NCBI GenBank assembly: GCA_947172415.1
Contig: OX359199.1
Location: forward strand, 2,444,001 to 2,508,000
DNA: 64,000 bases
Direction: 5' to 3'
Source of the DNA: Chondrosia reniformis
Taxonomy: Eukaryota > Porifera > Demospongiae > Chondrillida > Chondrillidae
Both the position numbers and the translations under genes were made by a program. Below the pieces are notes generated by a model. It had not been told where the DNA came from and did not search any database. It worked only from the letters and a program-made list of their open reading frames with translations. This document shows positions 46,971-58,561 of this stretch, one piece after another. How positions within the stretch are numbered: the first letter of the stretch is position 1; each line of letters opens with the position of its first letter.

Positions 46971-49284
46971 TTGCTGGAGACAATAAAACTGTTCATATTG
47001 TATATAGATGTAGCCTTTTATGATTATGATTGCACAATCTGGTGATGTATTTTGATGTTTCTCTAATGTGTCACCAACACCTCTTGTATGTCGCTCTGTA
47101 CACATTTAGTGAGTCTTGTGACACTGTGAAAACATCACCGCCTGGTGGCTAAAGATCATCTCTTTTTATGAATGGCTATGACAAGTTCACGCTCTCCTAC
47201 GGGAAGGAGCTACTGAATAAGCGAGTTGTAGCCAAGTTTAGATAAAGCATATTTGTATACGTTCTCGTTTCGTTCTCGTTAAGTTTGAGGCAGAAGAAGA
47301 AGGTCAATAGATTCAGCCTAGCATCAACCTCTGTTTGACACTTTGAAAGGTCAACCTCAAACCATTTCATTTTCCATACATGCCTGATAAACTTTCCCAT
47401 ACCATATCTGATAGTGATATGCAATGAATGACAATGCACAGTCATGTCATGTGTACTGTGTGTCAATTTGATTCATGAATAATCTGATCTTTTGTCACTT
47501 GTTACTGTATTGTGGCTTCAATTAGGAGTAGGTTGCATCCAAAGAATGTCTTCTTCCCACATAGTGGCCAGCTATACAAGATATCAGCTACTTTGCTCAC
47601 TATGCGGTTGGCATGTATGGATGGCTAATGTACTGCTATTCACCTCTTCCTGCATGCTATGCATCAAGATTGGGTAAGGTATCTTATAGCAGTGGGGGTA
47701 CACAGCCAATATACTACATGGTAGTGTAAAAGTTAGGTGTGGCCAGCTTCACAGCAGTTGTTTGTGAAGTGATAAAAGTTCTAAGGGTCATACATTTGAT
47801 AGGAGTGAAAGTCTAATGATAATTAACTATTGGTTTTATGTGGTGCAATTAAAGATAGTAAGAGAAGGGGTGTTATGCAATGTACCAGCTTATTATTATA
47901 GTACATTAGCAGCTTCTGAATAGTGGGCAACCTCTGAATTCTGGATAATGGACACTCTGCCTGAACACCCAAGGACTTCATGTAATACAAAAACAACTCT
48001 TTTAATGGACAAAGAGGGCCTTTTCTAGCTACAGTTGCAGTCAGAAAAAACTGAATGATTTCTGTACGTAACGAGGGATGCCTCTCACTGAGAATTGATG
48101 GAGCTGTTAATGAAGTAAAAGCGTCCTATTGACTAATCTTGAATGTACTAACGAAGCAATGTACGGCTGAACCCGTTTCAGATAGCATTGTATACAGATA
48201 TAAAGCTTCTATTATGAAAACCTCTCAGTAAAGGACAACCTCCGAATAGTGGACAAGTCCTTTGCACCAACTTGTCCATTATTGAGAGGTTTCACTGTAT
48301 AAGCAGCAGCTCACTGTATGGCTGGTATTGGAAGGTGTAGGCAAATATTATGGAATTGACATTCGATGGGGGTAGACACTTTGTAACAATCAATTAATGC
48401 TCATGCACCCACTTTATTCATTTTGTTGCTTTAAAGCAACAAAATTTAATAATTTAATGTACTGTAAGATTTCTCTAGAAATTAAATAAAACTTGTTAGT
48501 TTATATAAACATTTAACTCTAAATTATATGTAGCATAATTTCATGTTTCAAAGCTGCATTAAAATATTGAAAATTAAATACGAAAATGGCGGCAACGCGG
48601 TGAACTTTAACCATGGATAATTTAGGATTACAATAATATTTCTTTATCATTTACACAGTAAATCAATAAAATGACTAATAGGTAATAATCTATAAACGAT
48701 TCAGATAAATCCCTTCAGTATTTTGTCGATTAGCACACCTTTAACGGCTATAATTTTTACTTGATTCCGTCGGCCATATTGAATTGATGGTTAATGTGAT
48801 ATGGTTCGGTGATTAGAATATGTTGAACTATCTAGTTACAGATTTGATAAGTTTGATAGTTCAAGATGCTCTAATCATAAGTTACAGATTTTTGGTTATA
48901 TTTGAACACATGTGTATACTAAGGGGGTTAATAAAACACGAAATTAGAATAACCTAGTGTCTAAGTATGCGCATGCTTACTTAATTATTGTTCTCTTTGT
49001 AATGTCCGTAGTTCTTTGTAGTTGCTAGTGCTTTGTTGGAGACTTGCAATTGTGAAATTAGTGCCGATATCTCTGAGTAAATGGCCGACGGAAATATTGC
49101 GAAATTGCTGGCGATATCTGTGCAAATGGCCGACGGAAATGCACATTTTAAAATGCATAATTATATTCATTATCCTATCTGTGTATTATGTATATATACA
49201 CGGATAGAATAATGAATATAATTATGCACTTATATAAATATCATGTTTGTATTCCTACCATCCACAAAGTGCGTGATTCTGAAG
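46971..49284. other. Intergenic, including a degenerate Tigger-like element
   Basis: 47890-48298 looks like a Tigger-type element. The right end reads 'tgtccattattgagaggttt' + 'cactgta', with 'aataatggaca'-type motifs repeated inside ('gaatagtggacaag', 'ggataatggacac'); the left end near 47903 is diverged. Two near-identical 'aaatggccgacggaaat' blocks lie at 49078 and 49124. No gene is recognised. Confidence 0.55.
49154..49228. repeat. Near-perfect palindrome, arms about 32 bases
   Basis: 'tgcataattatattcattat' + 'cctatctgtgta' is mirrored by 'tacacggatagaataatgaa' + 'tataattatgca' around a short TA-rich loop. It may be a small MITE or hairpin next to the gene remnant at 49285. Confidence 0.85.
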
Positions 49285-50044
49285 ATGTCGCTGTCTCAAA
49301 AAGGAATTACTGAGGAAGATGTAAGTCACTTTAAATTGTACCCTAAGAGATTAGCAAGAACTTCAAAATTGTATTTTCATACTGCTGTAGTATCTACCAT
49401 TTGATGATGCCATTTGGCAGAATGGACAGGGGTCCATTCCTGAATCCATAAATATAGAGAGCATGAGTATCGATTCTGAGCAACCGCCGCCGCTACAGTC
49501 ACCGCCACAACCGCCGCTACAACCGCCGCTACAGTCGCCGCCATAACCGCCGCCACAACCGTCGCCACAATCGTCTGTAGAACAACAGCCGTCAGAAAGG
49601 CCAAGGGTTTGGAGGAACAGGAACAAGAGGCAACGTTGTCGCCCTCAGCAAGCGGTAAGGTTTTTCTATTAATTTGACACCTCATGCAGTAATTCCGTTC
49701 ACTTTCAAACTAGTGTAGTTCTATAAATGTATGCGTGGTATTTAATTATGCTATATTTGCGAGTAACTATCGAAGCGTATAATTTAATTTCGCTCTAGAA
49801 TTCACCCCTCAAAAAACAAATTTTTACCTCTGTTAAGGTGTTAAAAAAGACGTATTCAAGAACGACTTACGATGGCACTGCAAAAAAGTATTTTAAGACC
49901 GTGTTACAGACTGCAAAAGAGACAGGAATCGGCAATAAAGATACAAAGGAAGTGAATGCTGCCGTATCACGATTCACAAATGGCATATTTGTAAAACAAG
50001 TATTTCGAGTTAAAAACTTGTGGGGTTGTCGCCCCCTGAATTAA
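49285..50044 (+). pseudogene. Proline-rich two/three-exon gene remnant with one nonsense codon
   Basis: Exon 49285-49320 (MSLSQKGITEED, GTAAGT donor) joins 49392-49655, which joins 49799-50044, all in phase 0. The middle exon has 'YLPFDDAIWQNGQGSIPES', then a Pro/Gln repeat of 'CCGCCGCTACAGTCGCCG'-type codons, then a basic patch ('RVWRNRNKRQRCR'). The last exon carries 'TYDGTAKKYFKTVLQTAKET' and ends 'VKNLWGCRPLN'. One CAA-to-TAA change inside the repeat (near 49545) stops the frame. Otherwise it reads well. The family is not recognised; it may derive from a mobile element, given the flanking palindromes. Confidence 0.5.
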
Positions 50045-50274
50045 TTTGAACTATTTGGCCGCATCGTTGGGCGTTAGTACATCTATTCTTAATCCTAACG
50101 ATTGGGGGCGCTTAAGTGTCCTGAACTTTATTAATAACGATGGAAAAGCTTCGTTTACTAAATCTTCCTTAACGCCGCCATTTATTTATACAATAGTTGA
50201 GTATATCTCTCACCAAAAGACGATTAGCGGTTAAACATGTAACAAATACCTTGTACTATGTGCATCAGAAATCC

Positions 50275-50587
50275 AGCCTATGGTAAAACACGGAATTCCA
50301 GAATTGATATTTTAATGGAATTATAGAATAGGATTGAGAAAAACATGGATGTCCTATTCATTTTACGTACGGGTTATCACCTTAAAATCTACAATAGTTT
50401 ACTTTATGTGTTAGTTAGAAATCTATTTGTTATAGATTTTAAGGTGATAACTCGTACATCAATTGAATTAGGGCATCCATGTTTTTCTTGGTTGTATTCT
50501 CTGATTATAATAATAACTGAATATCAGAGTAATACATGCATGTCTATGCATTAGGCCAAGCTGGAATTGCACGTTTTACCATAGGCT
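50275..50587. mobile_element. Nested inverted-repeat element (MITE-like)
   Basis: Outer arms: 'agcctatggtaaaacacgga' + 'attccag' versus 'ctggaattgcacgttttacc' + 'ataggct'. Inner arms: 'aaaaacatggatgtcctatt' through 'ttatcaccttaaaatcta' versus 'tagattttaaggtgataact' through 'gcatccatgtttttc'. Two inverted repeats are stacked in one 313-bp unit. No ORF. Confidence 0.8.
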
Positions 50588-51029
50588 TCACTATCCCACG
50601 GCAGCAATTAGAAATGTAAAAAACTGAAATGTATAATTTAATTTTTGATTAAGTAAATCATTCTAATTCCTTGACAAACTTTTGTTCTTGTCTATCTCTC
50701 CCTATGTATATTCCCTATATAGAAAATTGTATATAATGTGCATGGCGATTTACATAACCATTATGGGAGGGGTGGGAGGGGTGAAAAAGGTGAACAAAAG
50801 GTTTCTACCTCCAACAAACAATAAAGCAACTGTACATGTATACTGACCTGCTGCTGATTGCTTAATTGCTTAATTGATTATAATTTTAATTTTGATATAT
50901 TGTATAAAATTGATTGGAATTTAATGAGTAAATGATGTAGAATCATAGATACCTATAATGCATTATAAAAAGTGGAAGAGGGATGTCTTGTGTTTGAGTG
51001 ATAAATGGTCATGTACAAATATATGTAAA

Positions 51030-51262
51030 ACGTTGTAGTATACTATGGGGAAACTTTACATCTAGGTTATACTGTGCTATGGGGAAACTTTACATCTAGG
51101 TTATACTGTGCTATGGGGAAACTTCGTTGTCTATGTATATATAAATTTATGACTGTAGGCTAGTCTATAGTGGGTGGGGCAGTGAGATTAGTGGGTGGGG
51201 CAGAGAGTCTAATGGGTGGAGCAGTGAGATTAGTGGGTGGGGCAGAGAGACTAATGGGTGGG
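51030..51262. repeat. Two adjacent short tandem arrays
   Basis: 51030-51124 holds a unit of about 40 bases containing 'ctatggggaaactttacatc' and 'taggttatactg', 2-3 times. 51168-51262 holds a 'gtgggtggggcag' unit with alternating 'tgagatta' and 'agagactaat' variants. The latter is G-rich and purine-biased on the plus strand. Confidence 0.8.
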
Positions 51263-51490
51263 AAGTCTTTTCTGCTTGTTACATCTCATTTAAGAGAGGA
51301 ACATTATTAGGCAATCTTTTGTCTTGAATTGAAACGAAACGAATGAAATGGGAACTAATACAACGATACAACTAACATAGTATAAACCTAATCTAGCCCT
51401 AACTCTAGCCACACCCACACTCTAACCCAAGAGGATTGAAGATGCTGGTTGGTCTTTGCTTCGTTGTATTAGTTCCAATTTTATTTCATT

Positions 51491-51564
51491 CGTTTCGTTT
51501 CGTTTCGTTTCGTTTCGTTTCGTTTCGTTTCGTTTCGTTTCGTTTCGTTTCGTTTCGTTTCGTT
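51491..51564. repeat. (CGTTT)n microsatellite, about 15 copies
   Basis: An uninterrupted CGTTT pentamer array of about 74 bases, open in several frames on both strands because of its composition. The complementary pentamers recur in isolation nearby ('gaaacgaaacgaatg', 51331). Confidence 0.95.
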
Positions 51565-51999
51565 CGCTTTGTTTCATTTCGCTTTTAGAACTACACACTT
51601 TCATTTCTAGCTCTTACAATCGCGTGTGTATTGAAAATTTTGCGATTCGTTTTGTTTCGGATTCCGTTTGAACGCAGGTAGAACATGTGCAAATCGCACA
51701 CAAAAAGGGGCGTTTAGTGGTTTTAAAAGAATTTGTTTATATAACGGCGTCACACAATTAAATGCGTAGGATGGTCATGCGCAAGGTACGTGACTTGATC
51801 GATGATTCGTTTTGACGAATAAAAATTATCAAAGTACAGACACGTTGTATCTCTTTTGTTTCTTGGACGATAAGTTTTACTTCGCAACGGATGGCTTAAA
51901 CAACTCGCTAATCGATCAAATCTCCAAATCGACTGTCAAAAGAGAATACGTATTCAATGACGTCGTAATTACCTCGTGACCTCAGTGTGACTTTGTCGA

Positions 52000-52390
52000 G
52001 AAGAATGAATTTTTTACGAGTTTATTTCTTTCAAAAAGGCGGTCATGTAAACGATGGATTATCGCTCCCACAATTTAAGGACCACTTCACAAAAGGTAAA
52101 ACTCACTTTTCACCGCGTCGGTTTGTGATAGTTTCTTCTATTACTGATATGTGCAGGTTTTTGTATTAATTTCTTATCAAAAATCCAAAGAACGCTGCAC
52201 ATCTCGGGAATGAAATGGTATTTCAAAAGCAGACGCGGTGAAAATTTAGATATTGATGTTAGCAATCTTTTAAGACCACTATTGTACTTTTTAACCGAGA
52301 TCTTCTTGACCGCCTTTTTAGTCGAAGTGCTTTTCGTACGCCCAAATGAATTTGTCTTTTCTATATCAATTAATAAAATACGAAGAAGAA
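52000..52390. repeat. Large imperfect inverted repeat
   Basis: 'aaaaaggcggtca' (52033) pairs with 'tgaccgccttttt' (52308). Inside it, 'ttttcaccgcgtc' (52107) pairs with 'gacgcggtgaaaa' (52242), and 'gtgcag' pairs with 'ctgcac'. Arms are interrupted by unpaired stretches. It is probably an old fold-back element; both arms carry fragmentary ORFs only. Confidence 0.65.
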
Positions 52391-52556
52391 AATAAGCCAG
52401 ATCATTAGTTTAGTTAAAATATTCCATGAGATGTTTTCTTTTATCAGAAATCTAAAAGAAAGGGAAAACATACAACTCAATTTAGATCTTTGTTTTTTAC
52501 GGCCATTTTGTTTTCGGCCGGAAAATGCACATGTCCTACCTGCGAAGGTGCTTATC

Positions 52557-52690
52557 AGGGAGTACGGTAGTACTCCCTATGTAGGGATGAGGCGGTTTTT
52601 TCGTTTTCCCCATACATCAGTATAGGAGCAAAATCCCGAAATAGGCCAAAAATCGACAAAACAAGGCTATGTATAGGCTATGTATAGTAT
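52557..52690. mobile_element. Truncated end of fold-back family B
   Basis: It starts with the hairpin AGGGAGTACGGTAGTACTCCCT, in which both arms changed together (A to G and T to C) relative to the AGAGAGTAC copies. It continues with 'tatgtagggatga' and 'cgaaataggcc', then breaks off. Confidence 0.75.
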
Positions 52691-52759
52691 GAAGAAATCA
52701 GACCCGAAGAAGATGTTAAGACTCGCACACCTCAACGCCCGGGCAGAACCTGGCAGATT

Positions 52760-54133
52760 TGTATGCAATTAGGGCAAGAGGAGGGATGAGAAAGATTGGT
52801 AAGAATGTATTTTCATTTCAGTGTTACATTTATCCACGAACTACGGTTAATACATACAAGATTGTAATCGCCGCTGGTAGTCAATCACTAGTCTGTTGTT
52901 GTAGGTTCTCAAAGTGAATTTTGTGTTTTATAGTATGGTTAATGACCATTGCGAGCTGTAGATTGAGAACCGTCATGGTTTAGTTCTTAAAATCTACATA
53001 TCGTAAGGCCTTTTCACACCGGCAAACTGAATGCGTATTGATGCGCATTAACCATTTGCAGTGTGAAAAGGCCTTAACACATACCGTACACATAGTAGAA
53101 GGTAGGGTAATGCCATTTGAATTTTTGTTTTGGTGTTTTTGTTTATATGACAATGTAATGGCTTTTACTATAGCAAGGTGTGTGTGTAGTCGTGTGCATT
53201 ATTAAGGGAAATGGGTATGCTGTCAAATAAAAGTAGTTTTTGATTAAGCTACATGTACTAATCTATTTCATTTTACATCTTTTTGAGCAATCTCTATGAT
53301 CAACTCTGTTATAAATTGTATATTACCCTAATAGTCCTATGGATTGGCGATATGCATGTAATGATGGAGTTGACTTGAGGTTAATCATCTGTAATTGTTG
53401 AATCCTTGAAGCCATATTATGCAGATGTAAAGGAAAGGTCATTTTGATTTTATTGCACAAATAAATATTGAATCCAAATAATGCAATTTCATAACCACAA
53501 CTATTTAAACTGAGAATTGAAGCAATTAAAGTTTAATATATCTAATTGATATTGTCTGTGAAGCCATAAATCAATACAGATAATGATATTATGGGACATA
53601 GGTATTATTGATATTAAGCATAAATGCACATCATGACCACAGTTATAGATGCTATATATGCATGTGTGATGCACAATGAACAGGTATGTCTATGTATCTT
53701 AAGACCACATTTTCTAAGGAGAAGTTTTTAGGCTTGTTTTGTCAATAACAGGGTTCATCAGTTTATTCTTAATAACCCAGCAGAAGTCAAATGAATTAAT
53801 TTGAGGTACTAGTTCTTCTGTTAGTGCTCTGTTATTCCATAATTGCTATCCACCTAGGTACATATAGCTCAAGTACAATGAGGGATGGAAGGTGATATAC
53901 AGGATATGGTGATGTGGGTTGTCTTGTCAATATGTCTTCTGTTCTATATATACATTTATTGCGTATATCATCATTTTTGTGTTGTGTACATGTAGTATTA
54001 TATATTTAAGATGTATGCAGAAGTATAGAAAACATATATAATATGGCATTTTATAAATTAATCAATGATGTTGATACAAATAATTTTGAGAAATATATAA
54101 AAATCATGTATTAATCAATGCATTTTTTGTAAT
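52760..54133. other. No gene recognised; small palindromic repeat inside
   Basis: AT-rich intergenic sequence. At 53004-53076, 'taaggccttttcacac' is mirrored by 'gtgtgaaaaggcctta', a compact 73-bp hairpin MITE. Nothing else is supportable. Confidence 0.6.
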
Positions 54134-54337
54134 TTATCTAGTGAGTTCTGTATACATGCATAGATCTTCATCTGAGTCCTCATTCTCATCACTGCTGACA
54201 TAATTAATTGGCCAGGGCCAAGGCCCCTCTGGCATTGGAGAGGCTGAGTTTTCTCGCTCTTCTCTTTTTAATTGCTCCTGGTCAGATTGATTGTGTACAG
54301 GCTTAAATTCTTCTGAACATTCTTTCTTCTTTTCAGG
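54134..54337 (-). CDS. Acidic terminal exon of an unrecognised gene
   Basis: Minus-strand exon after a 'tttttgtag' acceptor, 67 codons to TAA. It reads 'PEKKKECSEEFKPVHNQSDQ', then a proline/tryptophan run 'PEGPWPWPINYV', then an acidic patch 'SSDENEDSDEDLCMYTEL'. The composition is protein-like and unlike the surrounding AT-rich DNA. Upstream exons were not identified, and chance cannot be excluded. Confidence 0.4.
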   Translation of the reverse strand, partial: PEKKKECSEEFKPVHNQSDQEQLKREERENSASPMPEGPWPWPINYVSSDENEDSDEDLCMYTELTR

Positions 54338-54444
54338 CTACAAAAATGACATATCTCTATTGGTTGAAAACTGATTTTATATTGATACCTAGGCTATTGT
54401 AAGCAATTTAAAATTTCATGGTTTCACAAAATTACGTATTAGTT

Positions 54445-54567
54445 ATACTATGGTGGTGAGGTGTATGTAGGTTTTATACGTATGAGTCGCAAGGACGCAT
54501 TAGTGCCCAAGGGTGAGTATGTATATAAACCCATATACACCAAAACACTGTGGTATGAGTGATATAT
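54445..54567. mobile_element. Hairpin MITE, copy 1
   Basis: Arms 'ctatggtggtgaggtgtatg' and 'tatacaccaaaacactgtgg' flank a centre 'gtcgcaaggacgcattagtg'. It is about 80% similar to the copy at 54871. Confidence 0.7.
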
Positions 54568-54870
54568 ACTCTGTCGCTTGTTATCGTTATTTTGGTGGGA
54601 CTTTCAGGATGGCTTATCTAGCATCTGCTTGGTTTTGCTTTAACACTGACGACTTCATAGAATGTTCTTGCCCTGACTACTCCAACTGTCCTAAATGTAA
54701 GGAGAATTATCCACTCCAAGAAGAAACATCTTAGTTTATCATATTTGGGCAGGGATATAACAGGATTTAAGAAGCCGATGTAGTATTTAGCTACTTAAAT
54801 CCTGTTATATCATGGTTATGAAATTTTAATACAGGCAGTTGCCCTGGCAATGAAGTATATGTATTAGTTA

Positions 54871-54984
54871 TACCACGGTGCTGAGGTGTATATGGGTTTT
54901 ATACGTACGAGTCACAAGGGCGCATAGCGCCCGAGGGCGAGTACGTATATATATAAACCCATATACACCGAAGCGCCGTGGTAT
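54871..54984. mobile_element. Hairpin MITE, copy 2, near-perfect
   Basis: 'taccacggtgctgaggtgta' with 'tatgggtttta' pairs with 'taaacccatatacaccgaag' and 'cgccgtggta'. The loop itself holds the smaller hairpin GGGCGC-ATA-GCGCCC. The copy at 54445 has lost many pairs. Both are followed by the same 'ttattttggtgggacttt' tail. Confidence 0.8.
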
Positions 54985-55149
54985 AAGTGATATATACTCC
55001 GAAGCTTCTTATTGTTATTTTGGTGGGACTTTAAGAATCCGAGGGCAGTATATAGCTTCTTAAACAGAATTTAAGAATCCGAGGCCAGTATACAGCTTCT
55101 TAAATACTATTATATCCCGGCGGTTGCCCTGGCAACGGGGTATATATTG

Positions 55150-56298
55150 GAGATATAAGCTTTTGAAAATATAACAATGGAAGTGTAACTAAAATCAAGG
55201 TATAATGGAATTCATTTATGCTTGCACAATCAAGCAGTTGATGTCTGCATCCATAAGTACACAAACAATTGTAACGAAACGTTTTGAAAAAACGGTTTTT
55301 AACAACATAAAACCTTCGGTTTATAACGAAATTTTAGGGGCGAATCTTGGAAAAATTCGTTTATAACGAAAGAGCTACCAGCTTACCACATCTAAAAGCT
55401 AGCTAAAATTGCAAAGGACAAACTGCACTAATGAACTTCTTCAGTTACAGTCCTGCATGACATTCTATAACTTGAAAATCGTACGTATAAGAAATCACGC
55501 GATCATTTATTATTTATTTTGATGTCAATGTACTACAAAAAAACGAACAAATGACTTAGAGCTATAGACATTCCATCTATAATTTACCATGACGAATATG
55601 GATACGATGCGTGCCTGAAAACGTATCTTTTTTATAAAGAAATTCGCTTATAACTAAATAAATTTACTGCAATTTGAAGTGCATTATATCTGTGTCCACT
55701 GTACATCGTTTTTTGCAAATGGCGGCTTTCAGGAAACTTTAGGTAACGAAGCTTTTCCATTGTTATTTATAAAGCGTCCGCAATCGTTAAGATTATATTA
55801 AATCTCAACTAAGTGACCAAGTAGTTCGAGTTAAATTGGGGAGGTGGCAGCCTTACGAATCTTTAAACCCAAACTGCTTGTTTTTAAAGATTTTATAGTG
55901 TACATACAAATATATCACTTATAATCTACTAACGTAATCATTGTCTGTTTCTGCTTTCTTTGATCATTAGAACTATTCTCTTTTTCTTATTACAGTTACC
56001 AGCTGTAGCCATAACTACTAAATTATTAGTAGTGGTGATTTGCGGAAGATTGTGTTATGATCGCCGACGTCGGGTTAATCGAAGTTTTCTGATGCAATTT
56101 AAACTCACTGTTTCTTCTGATTCTTGAACATTTGTATATTGTGTTAATGTTCTTTTCTATAATTAGTGAACCATTTTAGAATATGAAAGGATTATATTCA
56201 TTGTCTGCAATTGTTGCATACATTTACGAATACAGTAAGTATATATTAAGCATACTAAAGTTTGCTTGATAGTTATAGCTTGCTCCTGTGGACCTTCT
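55150..56298. other. Intergenic; remnants of mobile elements
   Basis: 55260-55702 has repeated 'tttataacgaaa' motifs and a 'cactgta' end typical of Tigger/pogo-type elements, but I could not define both termini. 55770-55875 ('atcgttaagatta', 'gtggcagcctta') resembles 38975-39090 of family A. No gene is recognised. Confidence 0.45.
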
Positions 56299-57540
56299 TT
56301 AGCGGCTTCGGCCATAATTTAGCAGGCGAATAGTACTCTCCTGTCGACTATTTATATATATATAGCTAAAACATATAGTAGGAAGCGGAATAGGAAATGT
56401 ATGTACGTATATAGAGAGAAGTAACAAAGGAAAAACAGTCTTCATACTCTTCCTTTTTGACAGGTTTGAGTAACAGATCCTCCAATTTTTGTAGGCTTTG
56501 TATCCAGGCTGGTCAAACCTATCTTTAATTGAATTTACAATCAGATCCAAAGCCTCATACAATTGTTGACGATAATACTGCTTGCAATCAGTGAAGAACT
56601 CTGCCTCAGCAGTGCCATCTTCAAACCTTCTTGGCACCTTTCTCTTTCTTGGCAAGTTATCAGTTTGTCTCAAAATGGGATCACCTACTAGAACACCAAA
56701 CAAATACCTAAAGGTCCTGAACTGTGCTTCAACACCAATAATCCTTGCTTTGATTGAAGGGTCAGATACTTGAACTTCACCCAATTTTAAAGTTCTTGCA
56801 ATGCGACGTAGTTGTCCAACTGATTTAAATGAATCAGCTCTAACAGTCCACCTAGTCGGACAGAGCACACGGAAACCAGGTGTGTCTGGTGTTAGGGTTT
56901 CTTTCTGTTTTTCCAGCAAAGTGTCCCGCTTTGGAGAATATTTTTCCAGCTTTGAGACTTCATAGGTCACATCTAGTGCATCCTTCATCAATTTTGATTT
57001 CTTGACAGCATCTCCAGCTGCTAGGTTTAATGCATGGTTGTTAATGGGTGGTGGGTGATGCTGATCAGATTCCTGCCTGATGGCTTCATTGACTTGAGAG
57101 GCCAAGCTCCTTCTGTGTCCTCCTCTTGCAGGCAGCACAAGGAGAAGAGGAAAAGACGATTCCAAGACACTTTGCTGTTCTCATCAACGATGTCACCAAG
57201 AATGGTGGTGAGCTTGTTTGTCGGAAGGATTCTCCGCAAAAGCCTGGGTTTAGGAAGGATAGGGCCGAACATCTGAGGGTTGCGAGACCGACTGAGGGTA
57301 GAAGGAGGCAAAAGTTGGGGCAGATGACGGAGGTTTCCCAGACCCATGACAGCAATCTTTGACCGGCCTATGGATACAGATGTTGCCATCACATCTGAGT
57401 GGCATGCATGGCCCGGCTACGCACCGCACACAACGCACTGGAGGTGGAATCGTTGCTTGAGCAACTGTTCTGACTAGCCTCCATCGCAGAAACCTCCACT
57501 GCAGAGTCCAAGTAATCAGGGAAACACTGAAACTTCTTCA
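56299..57540 (-). pseudogene. hAT-type (ZMYM1-like) transposase fragment
   Basis: An ORF on the minus strand reads 'NNHALNLAAGDAVKKSKLMK', 'YSPKRDTLLEKQKETLTPDT', 'GFRVLCPTRWTVRADSFKSV', 'VGDPILRQTDNLPRKRK' and 'NSIKDRFDQPGYKAYKNW', the order seen in the middle and late part of ZMYM1-like hAT transposases. 57086-57355 continues upstream in other frames with a 'LVTSLMRTAKCLGIVF' remnant. The N-terminal zinc finger and the C-terminal dimerisation domain are not seen. It is the longest hAT piece here and a different fragment from that at 3324-4170. Confidence 0.7.
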
Positions 57541-57799
57541 TTCAAACGCCATTTTCGTTGGTACTTCATTTATTCATTTATTTATGCAAATAGTAATAAA
57601 TCTATATAATATATAAATCCATTCCCATTTTGTTACACATGGGGGGCACTGGGGGCCTTGGGTACTAGCCCTAATGCAGATGTATTCCCTGTCTAAGGGT
57701 GCAAAGTAGAGGGTCCAAAGGAGACAGGGCTGTGGTCCCTGCAGTTCCCCCTTATGCCAACGATATTCTTTTTGTATCTCCCCATACATGTCCTCATGT

Positions 57800-58561
57800 T
57801 ACACCACTAGCTTGTACATCTGTTGATTGCAGTACTATAGTCTTGAAAGTAACAGGGCTCTAAAACTCTAAAGGTTCAGAGAGGCCCCAAGTTCATGTTT
57901 CCACAGATTATACACTTACGTACAGTTACATAAGTGTATATTATGATGTTTCCAAAAAGGCTGTCACTTTCCCAGTAAATTAGGACCAGGACCCCCAGTT
58001 TGCTGGTAAATTACACCCTTGGGCCCTACCTTATTATTTTGACTTGTCAGCACGAAAATCTTTCAAAACAAATTCAAACTAGTAAAAAATGGGGAATTCA
58101 AGTAAAATAAGCTATATATAGCCATACAGAAATGGCATGCTGAAAATAAGTTACTTTACACATCATATCTGTGTTTCACTTTAGGCGCACCATGAATAGC
58201 TGAAATAGGGATGATGCACCCAAACACAAAAGTGATGTGTATGGATACACTTCATTTTAAATAACTTAAATTTCAGTATGCCACTTCTGTATATGGTTAG
58301 CTGTATCTCTCATGATCACTGTCTTGTTTCAATACATTTTACAAATGTGCTGTTCACTGTTGCAACACTTGCCATTCCTATACTTTATGTAAATGCAAAT
58401 GGCAGTGTTGGGGAAGCTAAGCTCTTCTATCGTTCCTTATAATTTCGTGGACACTTTAATGTTCAGAATCATTAAGATTACAACTATATATAAGTCAAAC
58501 AAATGCTAAAGCAAAGAATAAACAAACAAGCAAATATGGTTCAAGTTAGGAATAATATCTG
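57800..58561. other. 3' flank of YIPF6 with an old family A relic
   Basis: 58200-58400 ('gatgatgcacccaaacacaa', 'tttcagtatgccacttctg', 'ctcatgatcactgtcttgtt') is a diverged copy of the arm found at 38611-38790 and in the palindrome at 63600-63790. The rest shows nothing recognisable. Confidence 0.6.

Noticed and set aside
47197..47677. ORFs on both strands after the kinase-like gene
   Set aside because: No family resemblance, splice logic or composition bias was seen.
49363..49685. Minus-strand Gly/Ala/Cys-rich ORFs
   Set aside because: They are shadows of the proline/glutamine repeat of the plus-strand exon at 49392-49655.
51422..51671. Open frames across the CGTTT microsatellite
   Set aside because: They arise from the pentamer repeat alone (KRNET and FRFVS repeats) with no protein-like flanks.
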